Shown here in pieces: positions 17,342 to 25,717 of a stretch of DNA of 64,000 nt. Location: positions 434,001-498,000 of the forward strand of contig NZ_VATY01000002.1 in NCBI RefSeq assembly GCF_005885635.1, written 5' to 3'. Every line of letters starts with the position of its first letter. Within the stretch, counting starts at the first letter, position 1. The translations under genes and the position numbers were made by a program. Below the pieces are notes generated by a model, which was not told where the DNA came from, ran no database searches, and worked only from the letters and a program-made list of their open reading frames with translations. This DNA is from Maribacter algarum (ex Zhang et al. 2020) (GTDB taxonomy: Bacteria > Bacteroidota > Bacteroidia > Flavobacteriales > Flavobacteriaceae).

Positions 17342-19309
17342 ATGAAAAAACAGCTTGGCAAAATCTTAACCTTCCTTTTTATCTTTGCTTCTAGCCTGAA
17401 TTTGGTTTTTGCTCAAGATGATTTGCCAACAGATCAAAGTTATTTTCAAGAATTTCAGGGAACCAAAAGTGCGGAAGAGCGTTTCAAATTCTTTTTTAAT
17501 ACACCTAATAGATACAATCAAAATTCAGGGTTTGATTGGTTGGACGAAGTGAACGTTTACCTCAATAACTCAGAAAAGCTAAAAGACTCTATAGCTATTA
17601 ATTACTACAAGCTAGTTCAAGCTCAAATCTTTCATGATATAGGAGATTATGACAAGAGTTTGGCCATTGAAAAAGAACTATACAAGGAAAAAGAATCTTG
17701 GAGTCTCGAAACAAAATCCACCTTATTGGATTTGATGGATAAGACTTATTCACAATTAGAACTATATTCCGAGCAAATAGATATCAGAAAAGAGAAGAAA
17801 GCTCTGGGTATAACCGAGAATGTCGCCTTTTACGATATCTACTCCAACTTAGGCCTACATCGAAAGGCCATGGACGATTATATTCTAGAGGAACAAAAAA
17901 ATGTTGATGACAATGATTATTTGGGCAAAGCGATTTTTGATAATAATGTTGGAAACTATTTAAGGTTAGATAGATCTTACCCAACAGCCTTGACTTACTA
18001 TAATAAAGCCTCAGGTTTTGTAAAGATATTTTTAAGTGATGTCACCAAAGTGAAATCGGAAAAGACGCTCAATGAAAGTGAGACTTTAAGAGGAATTATT
18101 GAAGGTAATATTGGAAAGTGTTTTGTTCTTTTAAAACAATTTGAAGAGGCGATTCCTCATTTAGAGAATAGTATAGCTACAATAAAGGAGTTTAACAAGG
18201 ATAAATTTTCATCCGATCTTGTTGAAAACCGACTTGCCATTGCAGAATGCTATTTACAGCTTGGTGATTTTGAAAAAACTACGGACTTTTTATCTGACGG
18301 TCCTCAACCGCAAAAGCTTGAAAATATTACAAAAAAGAATAGGTTGCTTGCATCTTACTATGACAAAACAGGGGACTATAGGAATGAAGCAGTGTATTTG
18401 AAAAAGAATATAAGAATCCGAGACTCAATAAGTGCAAACAAAACCGAAATTCGTGATAAACAACGCGCTACCTTGATTTCTGAAGACAAAGCTTATACTA
18501 AGTTGAGAATCCAAGAGCAGAAAGAGGCACTTGCAAAATCTAAAAATGAAATGGTTTTGCAAGAGAATAGAATTCAAATGGTTTTTATCTCATTGATTTT
18601 TACTCTTTTGGGTTTTGCAGGTCTAGTCTACGCTTACCTAAAAAGTATTAAGAATCAACGTTTGATTGCTGAACAAAAACATATCATTGAAAACTCTCTT
18701 GTCGAAAAAGACTCGTTATTAAAGGAAATTCACCATAGGGTTAAGAACAACTTACAGATGGTTTCAAGCTTATTAAGTCTACAAACCAAGAATACAAGAA
18801 GTAAGGCCGCTATTGAAGCCTTGGAAGAAGGAAAGAGCCGTGTAAAGGCTATGGCTTTAATCCATCAAAAGCTATATCAAAATGATGACCTTTCCGTAAT
18901 TGAAATGCAAGGTTACATTGAGAGTTTGATTAATAGTGTACAATCTGTTTATAAAAAAGGGGGGCATAATATCAACATTACAATTGATGCAGAAGGCGTA
19001 GAATTGGACATTGACCGCGCCATTCCGTTTGGACTTATTTTAAACGAATTGGTTTCCAACTCATTTAAATATGCTTTTCCAAAAAATGATGATGATGGTA
19101 AAATCTATATTCATTTGCGTAAGATAGCCGAGCAAGAAGGCTTCTTCGAGTATACGGATAATGGAGTTGGACTTCCTGAAGATACAGATGATAGAGCGAA
19201 CTCATCTATGGGTATTCGCTTAATGAACCGCTTGGTAAATCAGCTTCAATCCAACTTGAACATCGATAAAACCTCTGATGGTGTTCGCTTTTGGTTTAAC
19301 TTTAAGTAA
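17342..19309 (+). CDS. TPR-sensor histidine kinase, HisKA_2 family
   Basis: 655 residues from ATG 17342; an in-frame TTG at 17330 is less likely because the signal sequence MKKQLGKILTFLFIFASSLN fits best at 17342. The layout is: signal peptide; periplasmic TPR-rich sensor (about 25-410, with 'IFHDIGDYDKSLAIEKELY' and 'CFVLLKQFEEAIPHLEN' repeats); one transmembrane helix (MVFISLIFTLLGFAGLVYAYL, near 415-435); HisKA_2 phosphoacceptor block EIHHRVKNNLQMVSSLLSLQ near residue 462; and HATPase with LNELVSNSFKYAFP and DNGVGLPED. It phosphorylates a response regulator, most plausibly the LytTR protein encoded just upstream. Similar TPR kinase/LytTR pairs are frequent in Bacteroidota. Confidence 0.93.
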   Translation: MKKQLGKILTFLFIFASSLNLVFAQDDLPTDQSYFQEFQGTKSAEERFKFFFNTPNRYNQNSGFDWLDEVNVYLNNSEKLKDSIAINYYKLVQAQIFHDIGDYDKSLAIEKELYKEKESWSLETKSTLLDLMDKTYSQLELYSEQIDIRKEKKALGITENVAFYDIYSNLGLHRKAMDDYILEEQKNVDDNDYLGKAIFDNNVGNYLRLDRSYPTALTYYNKASGFVKIFLSDVTKVKSEKTLNESETLRGIIEGNIGKCFVLLKQFEEAIPHLENSIATIKEFNKDKFSSDLVENRLAIAECYLQLGDFEKTTDFLSDGPQPQKLENITKKNRLLASYYDKTGDYRNEAVYLKKNIRIRDSISANKTEIRDKQRATLISEDKAYTKLRIQEQKEALAKSKNEMVLQENRIQMVFISLIFTLLGFAGLVYAYLKSIKNQRLIAEQKHIIENSLVEKDSLLKEIHHRVKNNLQMVSSLLSLQTKNTRSKAAIEALEEGKSRVKAMALIHQKLYQNDDLSVIEMQGYIESLINSVQSVYKKGGHNINITIDAEGVELDIDRAIPFGLILNELVSNSFKYAFPKNDDDGKIYIHLRKIAEQEGFFEYTDNGVGLPEDTDDRANSSMGIRLMNRLVNQLQSNLNIDKTSDGVRFWFNFK

Positions 19310-19314
19310 TTTAT

Positions 19315-20109
19315 TTAGCGTACCGTACTTTTGAGTACAACACGGTGGAGCAGTTTTGGAAAAACCCGTAGATATATCCCTATTTTTTCTATTCGCCCTA
19401 TATAGGCTTCAAACCTATTTTTCTCAATAGCTCGAATCATTTTTTTTGCGAAATATGCAACTGGTAATCCATTTTGAGTAGCCGTATCTTGTCTGTTTTG
19501 AGAACTTCCGTCGGCAGTAAGCGCATTTTTGGCTACATTGGTATTTACGAACCCTGGACAGATGAGCGTAACAGATATTCCATCCTTCTCGTGTTCCATG
19601 CGTAGCACATCAAAAAAGCCATGAAGGGCATGTTTGGCTCCGCAATACCCTGAACGATATGGACTGCCGAATTTCCCCATTAAGCTAGATACAGTCACAA
19701 AATGGCCATTTTGATTTATTATAAAGTGGGGCAGGAGTGCCTTGGTTAAAGCAACGGTTCCTAGGTAGTTGACATCCATTAATTTTTTATAGACATTTAA
19801 CTCGGTTTCAGCAATCAAAGAGCGCTGACTCAAACCTGCATTATTTATTAAAATATCAATAGGGCCGTGATTGGAGACAACGTTTTCCACTATTTCTGGC
19901 ATACTATCGTAATCCGCAAGATCTAAACAAACGATGTCAACCAGGCTCTTGTTATTACAATTGTTTTTCACGCGCACTAGCTCCTCTTTTTTTCTTGACG
20001 AAATGATGAGTTTACAATTTTTATTATCTAGCGCGTATGTCAGGGCTTCCCCAATGCCTGAAGATGCTCCTGTAATCCATATGGTTTTCCCGTCTATCCT
20101 CATTTTCAT
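19315..20109 (-). CDS. Short-chain dehydrogenase/reductase
   Basis: 264-residue NAD(P)-dependent SDR. It has the cofactor motif TGASSGIGEAL near residue 14, the structural NNAGLSQRS motif near 96, catalytic Ser in VTVSSLMGKFG, and the YCGAKHALHGF active-site block. The C-terminus shows hydrophobic and basic residues (IGIYLRVFPKLLHRVVLK) that may associate with the membrane, as in DHRS7-type and 3-ketosphinganine reductase-type SDRs. Substrate is not deducible. A lipid 3-keto reductase role would be of interest given the acyltransferase at 56.8 kb, but this is speculative. It is divergent from menC and shares a 42-bp promoter region. Starts at 20109 or 20103 are both possible. Confidence 0.88.
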   Translation of the reverse strand: MKMRIDGKTIWITGASSGIGEALTYALDNKNCKLIISSRKKEELVRVKNNCNNKSLVDIVCLDLADYDSMPEIVENVVSNHGPIDILINNAGLSQRSLIAETELNVYKKLMDVNYLGTVALTKALLPHFIINQNGHFVTVSSLMGKFGSPYRSGYCGAKHALHGFFDVLRMEHEKDGISVTLICPGFVNTNVAKNALTADGSSQNRQDTATQNGLPVAYFAKKMIRAIEKNRFEAYIGRIEKIGIYLRVFPKLLHRVVLKSTVR

Positions 20110-20133
20110 TCGATTTAAGAGCTAAAATATAGC

Positions 20134-20141
20134 TAAATTTG
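20134..20141 (+). promoter_or_regulatory. -7 promoter element TAAATTTG before menC
   Basis: TAAATTTG matches TAnnTTTG and ends ten bases before the menC ATG at 20152. It lies in the 42-bp gap shared with the divergent SDR gene. No clear -33 TTTG is seen. Confidence 0.45.
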
Positions 20142-20151
20142 AAGTTATCGA

Positions 20152-21204
20152 ATGAAGGCTAATTGTAAAAAATACATTCTTGATTTTAAACGTCCAAGCG
20201 GTACATCTCGAGGAGTGCTTACGCAAAAAGAAACTTGGTTTCTAATTCTTGAGGATAATGGAAAAGAAGGCATTGGAGAATGTGGACTTCTAAAAGGGCT
20301 AAGTTTTGATGATGTGCCAGATTATAAGGAAAAACTTCGATGGACTTGCGACCATATTCATTTAGGAAAAGACACTCTTTGGGAACAACTAAAAGCTTTT
20401 CCAAGTATCCAATTTGGAGTTGAACAGGCTTTTTTATCCCTAGAATCAGAAGATTCTTTCGAATTATTTTCTTCCGATTTTACGAGGAAAGAAAGCCCAA
20501 TAGCTATAAACGGTCTTATTTGGATGGGAGATGAAGTCTTTATGTTATCACAGATACAAAAGAAATTAAAGGAAGGCTTCCGTTGTATAAAAATGAAAAT
20601 TGGGGCCGTAGACTTCGATACTGAAGTTGCAATTTTGAAATCCATACGAAGAACTTATTCCGAAGAACAAATTGAACTTCGTGTTGATGCGAATGGCGCT
20701 TTTCCTATTTCTGAGGCTTTGGACAAATTAAAGATTCTAGCGGACCTTGGTATTCATTCCATTGAACAACCTATACGACCGGGCAATGTTTTGAGAATGA
20801 AAAACCTCTGTGCTCAGACCCCCTTGGACATTGCACTAGATGAAGAGTTGATAGGAATTTCAGATGCAACCCAAAAAGAAAAATTGCTACAAACCATTCA
20901 ACCTCAATATATTATTTTGAAACCAAGCTTGGTAGGTGGATTTAAGGGAAGTATGGAGTGGATTCACTTGGCAGAAAAATACAATATCAGTTGGTGGATT
21001 ACCAGCGCTCTAGAAAGTAACATAGGCCTAAATGCTATTGCACAATGGACATTTACTTTAAATAATCAGTTGCCGCAAGGTTTAGGAACAGGAAGTTTAT
21101 ACATCAATAACTTTGATAGCCCTTTGCAAGTTGCCGCAGGAAAGCTATATTACAGAAGAAACCAAAACTGGAAAACCGACTTAATTAAAGAATTATGTAT
21201 ATAG
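20152..21204 (+). CDS. menC: o-Succinylbenzoate synthase
   Basis: 350-residue enolase-superfamily enzyme that dehydrates SHCHC to o-succinylbenzoate in menaquinone synthesis. The catalytic set is complete and in order: KMK in CIKMKIGAVDF, the first metal Asp in RVDANGAFP, Glu in SIEQPIRPG, Asp in ALDEELIG, and the second Lys in LKPSLVGGFKG. The C-terminal segment SALESNIGLNAIAQW fits the family. The gene overlaps the CPBP protease gene by 10 bp and is followed through it by menE, so the three form one operon. Confidence 0.95.
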   Translation: MKANCKKYILDFKRPSGTSRGVLTQKETWFLILEDNGKEGIGECGLLKGLSFDDVPDYKEKLRWTCDHIHLGKDTLWEQLKAFPSIQFGVEQAFLSLESEDSFELFSSDFTRKESPIAINGLIWMGDEVFMLSQIQKKLKEGFRCIKMKIGAVDFDTEVAILKSIRRTYSEEQIELRVDANGAFPISEALDKLKILADLGIHSIEQPIRPGNVLRMKNLCAQTPLDIALDEELIGISDATQKEKLLQTIQPQYIILKPSLVGGFKGSMEWIHLAEKYNISWWITSALESNIGLNAIAQWTFTLNNQLPQGLGTGSLYINNFDSPLQVAAGKLYYRRNQNWKTDLIKELCI

Positions 21205-22178
21205 AACAAGGCTATAAAGGGAAAATCGGATTATGGAAATATTGGATAATTCCGACTTGTTTTATTGCTTTTATGGTTTTGAATTATGTGATGACCAAAC
21301 TATCTCCCGTAAGTGTAGAAGATAGCATGAAACAAATGATAGATATGTTGGGGGCAAATACGGTATTGGTTATTCTTTTGATGCCTTTGGCTGTTGGGCT
21401 TTTTGTTGTTTTAGGATGGACTAAATTGGTACACTCTCAAAGTATAACCTCGCTAACAACCTCTAGGGATAAAATAGATTGGAAACGAATCTTTTTTTCT
21501 TTTTTCCTTTGGTCAGTTGTTACAATAATTCTTACGGTCATCAGCATTTATTTTTCTCCTGAAGATTTTGAACTAAATTTTAAGCTAGTTCCTTTTTTGA
21601 CACTTGCAGTAATTGGAATTTTACTGATTCCTCTACAAACTAGTTTTGAAGAATACCTATTTAGAGGTCATATGATGCAGGGTATTGGAATTATGGCCAA
21701 GAACCGTTGGGTACCATTAGTGATTACATCTGTTTTGTTTGGGTTAATGCATATGGCCAATCCCGAGGTGGAAAAATTGGGCTATGGCATTATGGTGTAT
21801 TATATAGGAACAGGATTTTTTCTGGGGATACTTACCCTTATGGATGAAGGTCTTGAACTAGCTCTTGGTTTCCATGCCGCCAATAATTTAGTCACTGCAC
21901 TCTTGGTAACTGCCGATTGGACCGCCTTTCAAACAGATTCAATTTATCGCGATATTTCAGAGCCGGTATTGGGTTGGGATGTTTTAGTACCAGTACTGGT
22001 AATTTTCCCTATCCTTTTATTCTTGTTTTCGAAAAAATATAAGTGGACAGATTGGAAAGAGCGTCTTGCCGGAAAAGTTTTAGAACGGGCTACTGAAATG
22101 GAAGAAATTTCGCTGCCTTCCTCAGATTCTTTAATCGAACATGATTACCCAAAATCAAACTCCGATGGAGACAGGTGA
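21195..22178 (+). CDS. CPBP-family intramembrane glutamic endopeptidase
   Basis: 327 residues with about eight transmembrane helices. The three CPBP (Abi/CAAX protease) motifs are present: EEYLFRGHMMQG with the catalytic Glu pair and Arg, FGLMHMANPE with the FxxxH histidine, and GFHAANNLV with HxxxN. It overlaps menC at its start and menE at its end, an order I recall as common in flavobacteria, although no menaquinone role for it is known. The hydrophilic, acidic C-terminus after residue about 290 is probably cytoplasmic. The substrate is unknown. Confidence 0.9.
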   Translation: MYIEQGYKGKIGLWKYWIIPTCFIAFMVLNYVMTKLSPVSVEDSMKQMIDMLGANTVLVILLMPLAVGLFVVLGWTKLVHSQSITSLTTSRDKIDWKRIFFSFFLWSVVTIILTVISIYFSPEDFELNFKLVPFLTLAVIGILLIPLQTSFEEYLFRGHMMQGIGIMAKNRWVPLVITSVLFGLMHMANPEVEKLGYGIMVYYIGTGFFLGILTLMDEGLELALGFHAANNLVTALLVTADWTAFQTDSIYRDISEPVLGWDVLVPVLVIFPILLFLFSKKYKWTDWKERLAGKVLERATEMEEISLPSSDSLIEHDYPKSNSDGDR

Positions 22179-23244
22179 TGGTACAGTCCATTTCAGATTC
22201 AAACTGAATGGAATTTCCTATACTTTACCGCAGCTAAGAGAATTAGCATACAATCTAGTAAAAGAAGGAAGTTCATTTGAAAAATCCATTGGTAATTTTT
22301 TAGCAGATTGGTTGAATGAAAAGCCAACCATAAGCGTCAGCACCTCGGGTTCCACCGGAACCCCGAAGAACATTCTTCTGCAAAAAGGTCAAATGGCCAA
22401 TTCCGCTCTGGCTACGGGCAATTATTTTGATTTAAAAGTGGGAAATACGGCACTTTTATGTCTTCCGGCGGATTATATTGCGGGGAAGATGATGCTGGTA
22501 AGAGCAATGGTTTTAGGATTGGAATTGGATTATGTAGAACCGTCTTCGAATCCTTTAGCTGAACTTTCAAAAACTTATGATTTTGCGGCAATGGTACCTT
22601 TGCAACTAGAAAATTCTTTGGAAAAAATAGAAAATATCAAGACCCTTATTGTCGGCGGAGCAGCTCTTTCAAGAAAGCTACATGAAAAAATACAGAAAAA
22701 ACGAACAGCCGTTTTCGAGACTTATGGAATGACCGAAACCATAACACATATTGCGGTTAAAAGAATAAATGGTCTGCCTAGTAGTGGCAGTAGAAGCTTT
22801 AAAGCAATTTCCAATGTGAGCTTTTCAATAGATGATAGGGATTGCCTGGTAATTACAGCTCCCCATATTTCTAATAAACCAGTCATTACAAATGACATCG
22901 TCGACATGGTTTCAGAAACCGAATTTGAATGGTTAGGGCGAATTGATAATGTTATAAATTCAGGTGGAGTAAAACTCTTCCCTGAACAAATTGAAGCAAA
23001 GCTGATATCATTTCTGAATCACAGGTTTTTTGTTGCAGGGCTTCCAAATGAGATACTGGGTGAGAAATTGGTTTTGGTAGTTGAGGGAGATATGAAAACC
23101 GATGAATTACTTCAACTATTAAAGGAATCAGATGCGTTAAAGGGGTTTGAGATTCCTAAAAATGTTTATAAGGTTTCCAAGTTTATTGAGACTGAAACGG
23201 GGAAAATTCACAGAAAGAAAAGCCTCGGTCTTGTCAAGTTTTAA
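22141..23244 (+). CDS. menE: o-Succinylbenzoate-CoA ligase
   Basis: 367-residue ANL-superfamily ligase that activates o-succinylbenzoate with ATP and CoA. The P-loop STSGSTGTPKNILL is near residue 64, then YGMTETITHIA, GRIDNVINSGGVKLFPEQIE, and the C-terminal catalytic lysine region ETGKIHRKK. It is shorter than E. coli MenE (about 450), as in other Bacteroidota. The ATG at 22141 overlaps the protease gene by 38 bp. An ATG at 22165 (METGDG) is equally plausible and would give 359 residues. The stop overlaps that of the convergent lipoprotein gene. Confidence 0.93.
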   Translation: MITQNQTPMETGDGTVHFRFKLNGISYTLPQLRELAYNLVKEGSSFEKSIGNFLADWLNEKPTISVSTSGSTGTPKNILLQKGQMANSALATGNYFDLKVGNTALLCLPADYIAGKMMLVRAMVLGLELDYVEPSSNPLAELSKTYDFAAMVPLQLENSLEKIENIKTLIVGGAALSRKLHEKIQKKRTAVFETYGMTETITHIAVKRINGLPSSGSRSFKAISNVSFSIDDRDCLVITAPHISNKPVITNDIVDMVSETEFEWLGRIDNVINSGGVKLFPEQIEAKLISFLNHRFFVAGLPNEILGEKLVLVVEGDMKTDELLQLLKESDALKGFEIPKNVYKVSKFIETETGKIHRKKSLGLVKF

Positions 23245-23993
23245 TCCGCTTGGGCTTTCAGATAATTCGCCAATTCGATATCTAAACCAGCGCGATATAC
23301 GTTTTCAGAAGGGAGTTTACCGTAAATTGCTTTGTAGAACATAGCGGCAGCATAAAACGTTCCTTCCAAGCTAGGATGTATTCCATCTTGATCGTACAGG
23401 TTGAATTCTATTTCTTCACTCTCATTGATAGATTGCCATTTTAAACCAACAGTAACTAATCTAGCATTTGTTTGGAAAGATCCATTTCGATACGTGTCAT
23501 TAATTCCCGTTAACATATCTGGCTGATTTTCATAAGGCCAAGTCATAAATAGCAACACTTCGGCACCCTGTTGTTTTGCCATATCTGATAATGATTTCAT
23601 GGCTTCAATAGTAGTTGGTAATGTTTCCGATGCGACTAAGGTATTTTCTTGCAAGATGATGAAGTCCCAAGAGCGTTCATTAATTTTGTCTATTGTACTT
23701 TGATCCGTCAGATGGTCTAGTAAAGAGAAGCCACCTTTTGCAGCTTCTTGTATTAGAGGTTCAAAGGCTAAATCATCTTCGTCTCTGAACTTACTTAAAT
23801 GGTAAGCTATTCCTTGGTTGTAATAAGTGTGGCTGTTCCCGATAAAAAGTATTTCTTCCTTATCAATCGAGGTAGTTGGCTCTTTTTCATTCTGTAAATT
23901 TTCCCTGTTCTCTCCTGACGAGCAGGCCATTTGAGAGAAGGCTAGAAGTAAAGCTAGCTTTATGCAAACCAAAAAAGTGAATTGGACTTTCAT
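23241..23993 (-). CDS. SGNH/GDSL-like hydrolase lipoprotein (DUF4886-like)
   Basis: 250 residues. The signal peptide ends at the lipobox SQMAC with Cys24 as lipidation site, so it is a membrane-anchored lipoprotein. The domain begins ILFIGNSHTYYNQGIAYHL, with block-I GNS in the place of GDS. It continues with WDFIILQENTLVAS and ends with DGIHPSLEGTFYAAAMF, supplying the Asp and His of the SGNH triad. The substrate may be an acetylated glycan or another ester, but no carbohydrate cluster surrounds the gene. It is convergent with menE, with overlapping stop codons. Confidence 0.8.
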   Translation of the reverse strand: MKVQFTFLVCIKLALLLAFSQMACSSGENRENLQNEKEPTTSIDKEEILFIGNSHTYYNQGIAYHLSKFRDEDDLAFEPLIQEAAKGGFSLLDHLTDQSTIDKINERSWDFIILQENTLVASETLPTTIEAMKSLSDMAKQQGAEVLLFMTWPYENQPDMLTGINDTYRNGSFQTNARLVTVGLKWQSINESEEIEFNLYDQDGIHPSLEGTFYAAAMFYKAIYGKLPSENVYRAGLDIELANYLKAQAD

Positions 23994-24060
23994 TTGGTTA
24001 AAGATATAATGTATTTTTAGAACAATTCGAAAATTCCATTATAAACCAGTACCGCTTATT

Positions 24061-25407
24061 ATGAAAAAAACGTTTATCCTAGTTCTAATTTGTTTCTGTT
24101 TTGACGGATTAGCACAACAAGTTCTGAGTGAGGCAGATCGCGCTAGAGTAGTGGATGAAATTCTTGTAGATCGTTTTGACAACCTACTACCACAGCTAAT
24201 GGATATGGCGGATATCGACATGTGGATTCTTATTTCAAGGGAATACAATGAAGATCCGGTTCTTAGAACAATGCTTCCATCCACTTGGTTAAATGCAAGG
24301 AGAAGAACAATTCTTTTGTTTTACAGGGATAAAGCTAAAAATACAATTGAGAAGTTGGCCGTTGCCAGATATAATGTCGGAGAGAATATTATGTCAGCAT
24401 GGGATAAAGAAAAGGAACCTAACCAATGGAATCGTTTGATGCAATTAATAGAGGAACGGAATCCGAAGAAAATTGGATTGAATTTTTCCAAAGACCATAA
24501 TATTGCTGACGGATTAGATAAAACCGACTATGATGAGTTCATTCAGAATCTTCCGAAAAAGCATCGGAAAAAAGTAGTTTCCGCAGAGCAATTAGCCGTC
24601 CGGTGGATTGAAACCCGCACATCCCGCGAAATGATAATTTATAATCAATTGGTTGATGTAACCCATGATATTATTGCGGAAGCATTTTCAGAAAAGGTGA
24701 TTACTCCCGGAGTTACTACAACCACAGAGGTGGAGTGGTGGATGCGTCAAAAAGTAACGGAACTCGGTTTAGAGACCTGGTTTCATCCAACGGTTGATGT
24801 ACAACGTTCGAGTGAAGAACTGGTCGGTCATTTGTATTCTTTTTCAGGAAGGCCTGATGATATGGTAATCCTTCCAGGAGATTTGTTGCACTGTGATTTC
24901 GGCATTACATATTTACGATTAAATACTGATTGCCAAGAGTTGGCCTATGTTTTAAAGCCAGAGGAGAAGAAAGCACCAAAATTTTTGGTTGACGGTTTGG
25001 CAGCAGGAAATCGTGTACAAGATTTTCTAACTTCGAATATGGTTGCCGGAAGGACAGGCAATGAAATTCTGGCTAAAGCCTTGTCGGAGGCAAAAACGGC
25101 TGGTTTACGTCCTTCGATATACACACATCCCCTAGGCTGGTATGGTCATTCCGCTGGTACTACCATTGGTATGTGGGATTCTCAGGGGGGTGTGATGAAG
25201 GATGATGGGGAGAACTACCCTTTAAATCCAAACACGGTTTATGCAATTGAATTAAATACGACGATTACCATTCCCGAATGGAAACGAGATATCCGAATCA
25301 TGCTAGAAGAGGCAGGATTTTTTGGAGAAACTGGTTTTAGATATGTCAACGGGCGCCAAACCGAACTACTATTGATTCCAAGGGTCAAGACCCATCAAGG
25401 AAATTAA
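24061..25407 (+). CDS. Exported M24-family (aminopeptidase P-like) metallopeptidase
   Basis: 448 residues. The signal peptide MKKTFILVLICFCFDGLAQ directs it to the periplasm. The N-terminal creatinase-like domain occupies residues about 25-180. The pita-bread M24 domain follows, with metal ligands Asp in LLHCDFGI, Asp in RLNTDCQEL, His in HPLGWYGHSAGTTIG, Glu in YAIELNT and Glu in IMLEEAGFF. All five ligands can be placed, so an active Xaa-Pro-type dipeptidase or aminopeptidase is likely. It is monocistronic with 67 bp to the divergent lipoprotein gene and 310 bp to the next gene. Confidence 0.88.
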   Translation: MKKTFILVLICFCFDGLAQQVLSEADRARVVDEILVDRFDNLLPQLMDMADIDMWILISREYNEDPVLRTMLPSTWLNARRRTILLFYRDKAKNTIEKLAVARYNVGENIMSAWDKEKEPNQWNRLMQLIEERNPKKIGLNFSKDHNIADGLDKTDYDEFIQNLPKKHRKKVVSAEQLAVRWIETRTSREMIIYNQLVDVTHDIIAEAFSEKVITPGVTTTTEVEWWMRQKVTELGLETWFHPTVDVQRSSEELVGHLYSFSGRPDDMVILPGDLLHCDFGITYLRLNTDCQELAYVLKPEEKKAPKFLVDGLAAGNRVQDFLTSNMVAGRTGNEILAKALSEAKTAGLRPSIYTHPLGWYGHSAGTTIGMWDSQGGVMKDDGENYPLNPNTVYAIELNTTITIPEWKRDIRIMLEEAGFFGETGFRYVNGRQTELLLIPRVKTHQGN

Positions 25408-25717
25408 GCGGCAACTATTTTAGTAAATGGCATGCATTTTGGTGACTTAGTTTGAAATCAAGCCATAAAAAGATCGCAACCCTATCAATTGATTAAGTAC
25501 TAGTATTCAATAGTTATTTAGGGCTTTTTTTACCAATTTTTTTTCAATAGGAATAATTATAGTGTTGAAATGTAACATTTCAAATAAAATTCAGTCCTAT
25601 AATAGAATTCTAAAAGGTATCATAAAAGCGAAGAAAGATTAACACATCTTTAATAGAACAATGTCTTATGTGATATTATTTTCGTCTGTAGTTTAAACCA
25701 ACAAAAAATCGAAATTC
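25408..25717. other. 310-bp regulatory spacer ahead of the four-paralogue array
   Basis: No protein gene is seen. It contains a perfect 19-bp palindrome at 25565-25583 (listed separately) and AT-rich sequence up to a TATTTTCG-like -7 element near 25673-25683. The long leader suggests that the array is individually regulated. Confidence 0.45.
25565..25583. repeat. Perfect 19-bp palindrome, candidate operator
   Basis: TTGAAATGT (25565-25573), one central A, and ACATTTCAA (25575-25583) are exact reverse complements. It lies about 135 bp upstream of the first array gene and about 100 bp upstream of its likely promoter. No T run follows, so it looks like a protein-binding site and not a terminator. 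Confidence 0.6.
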
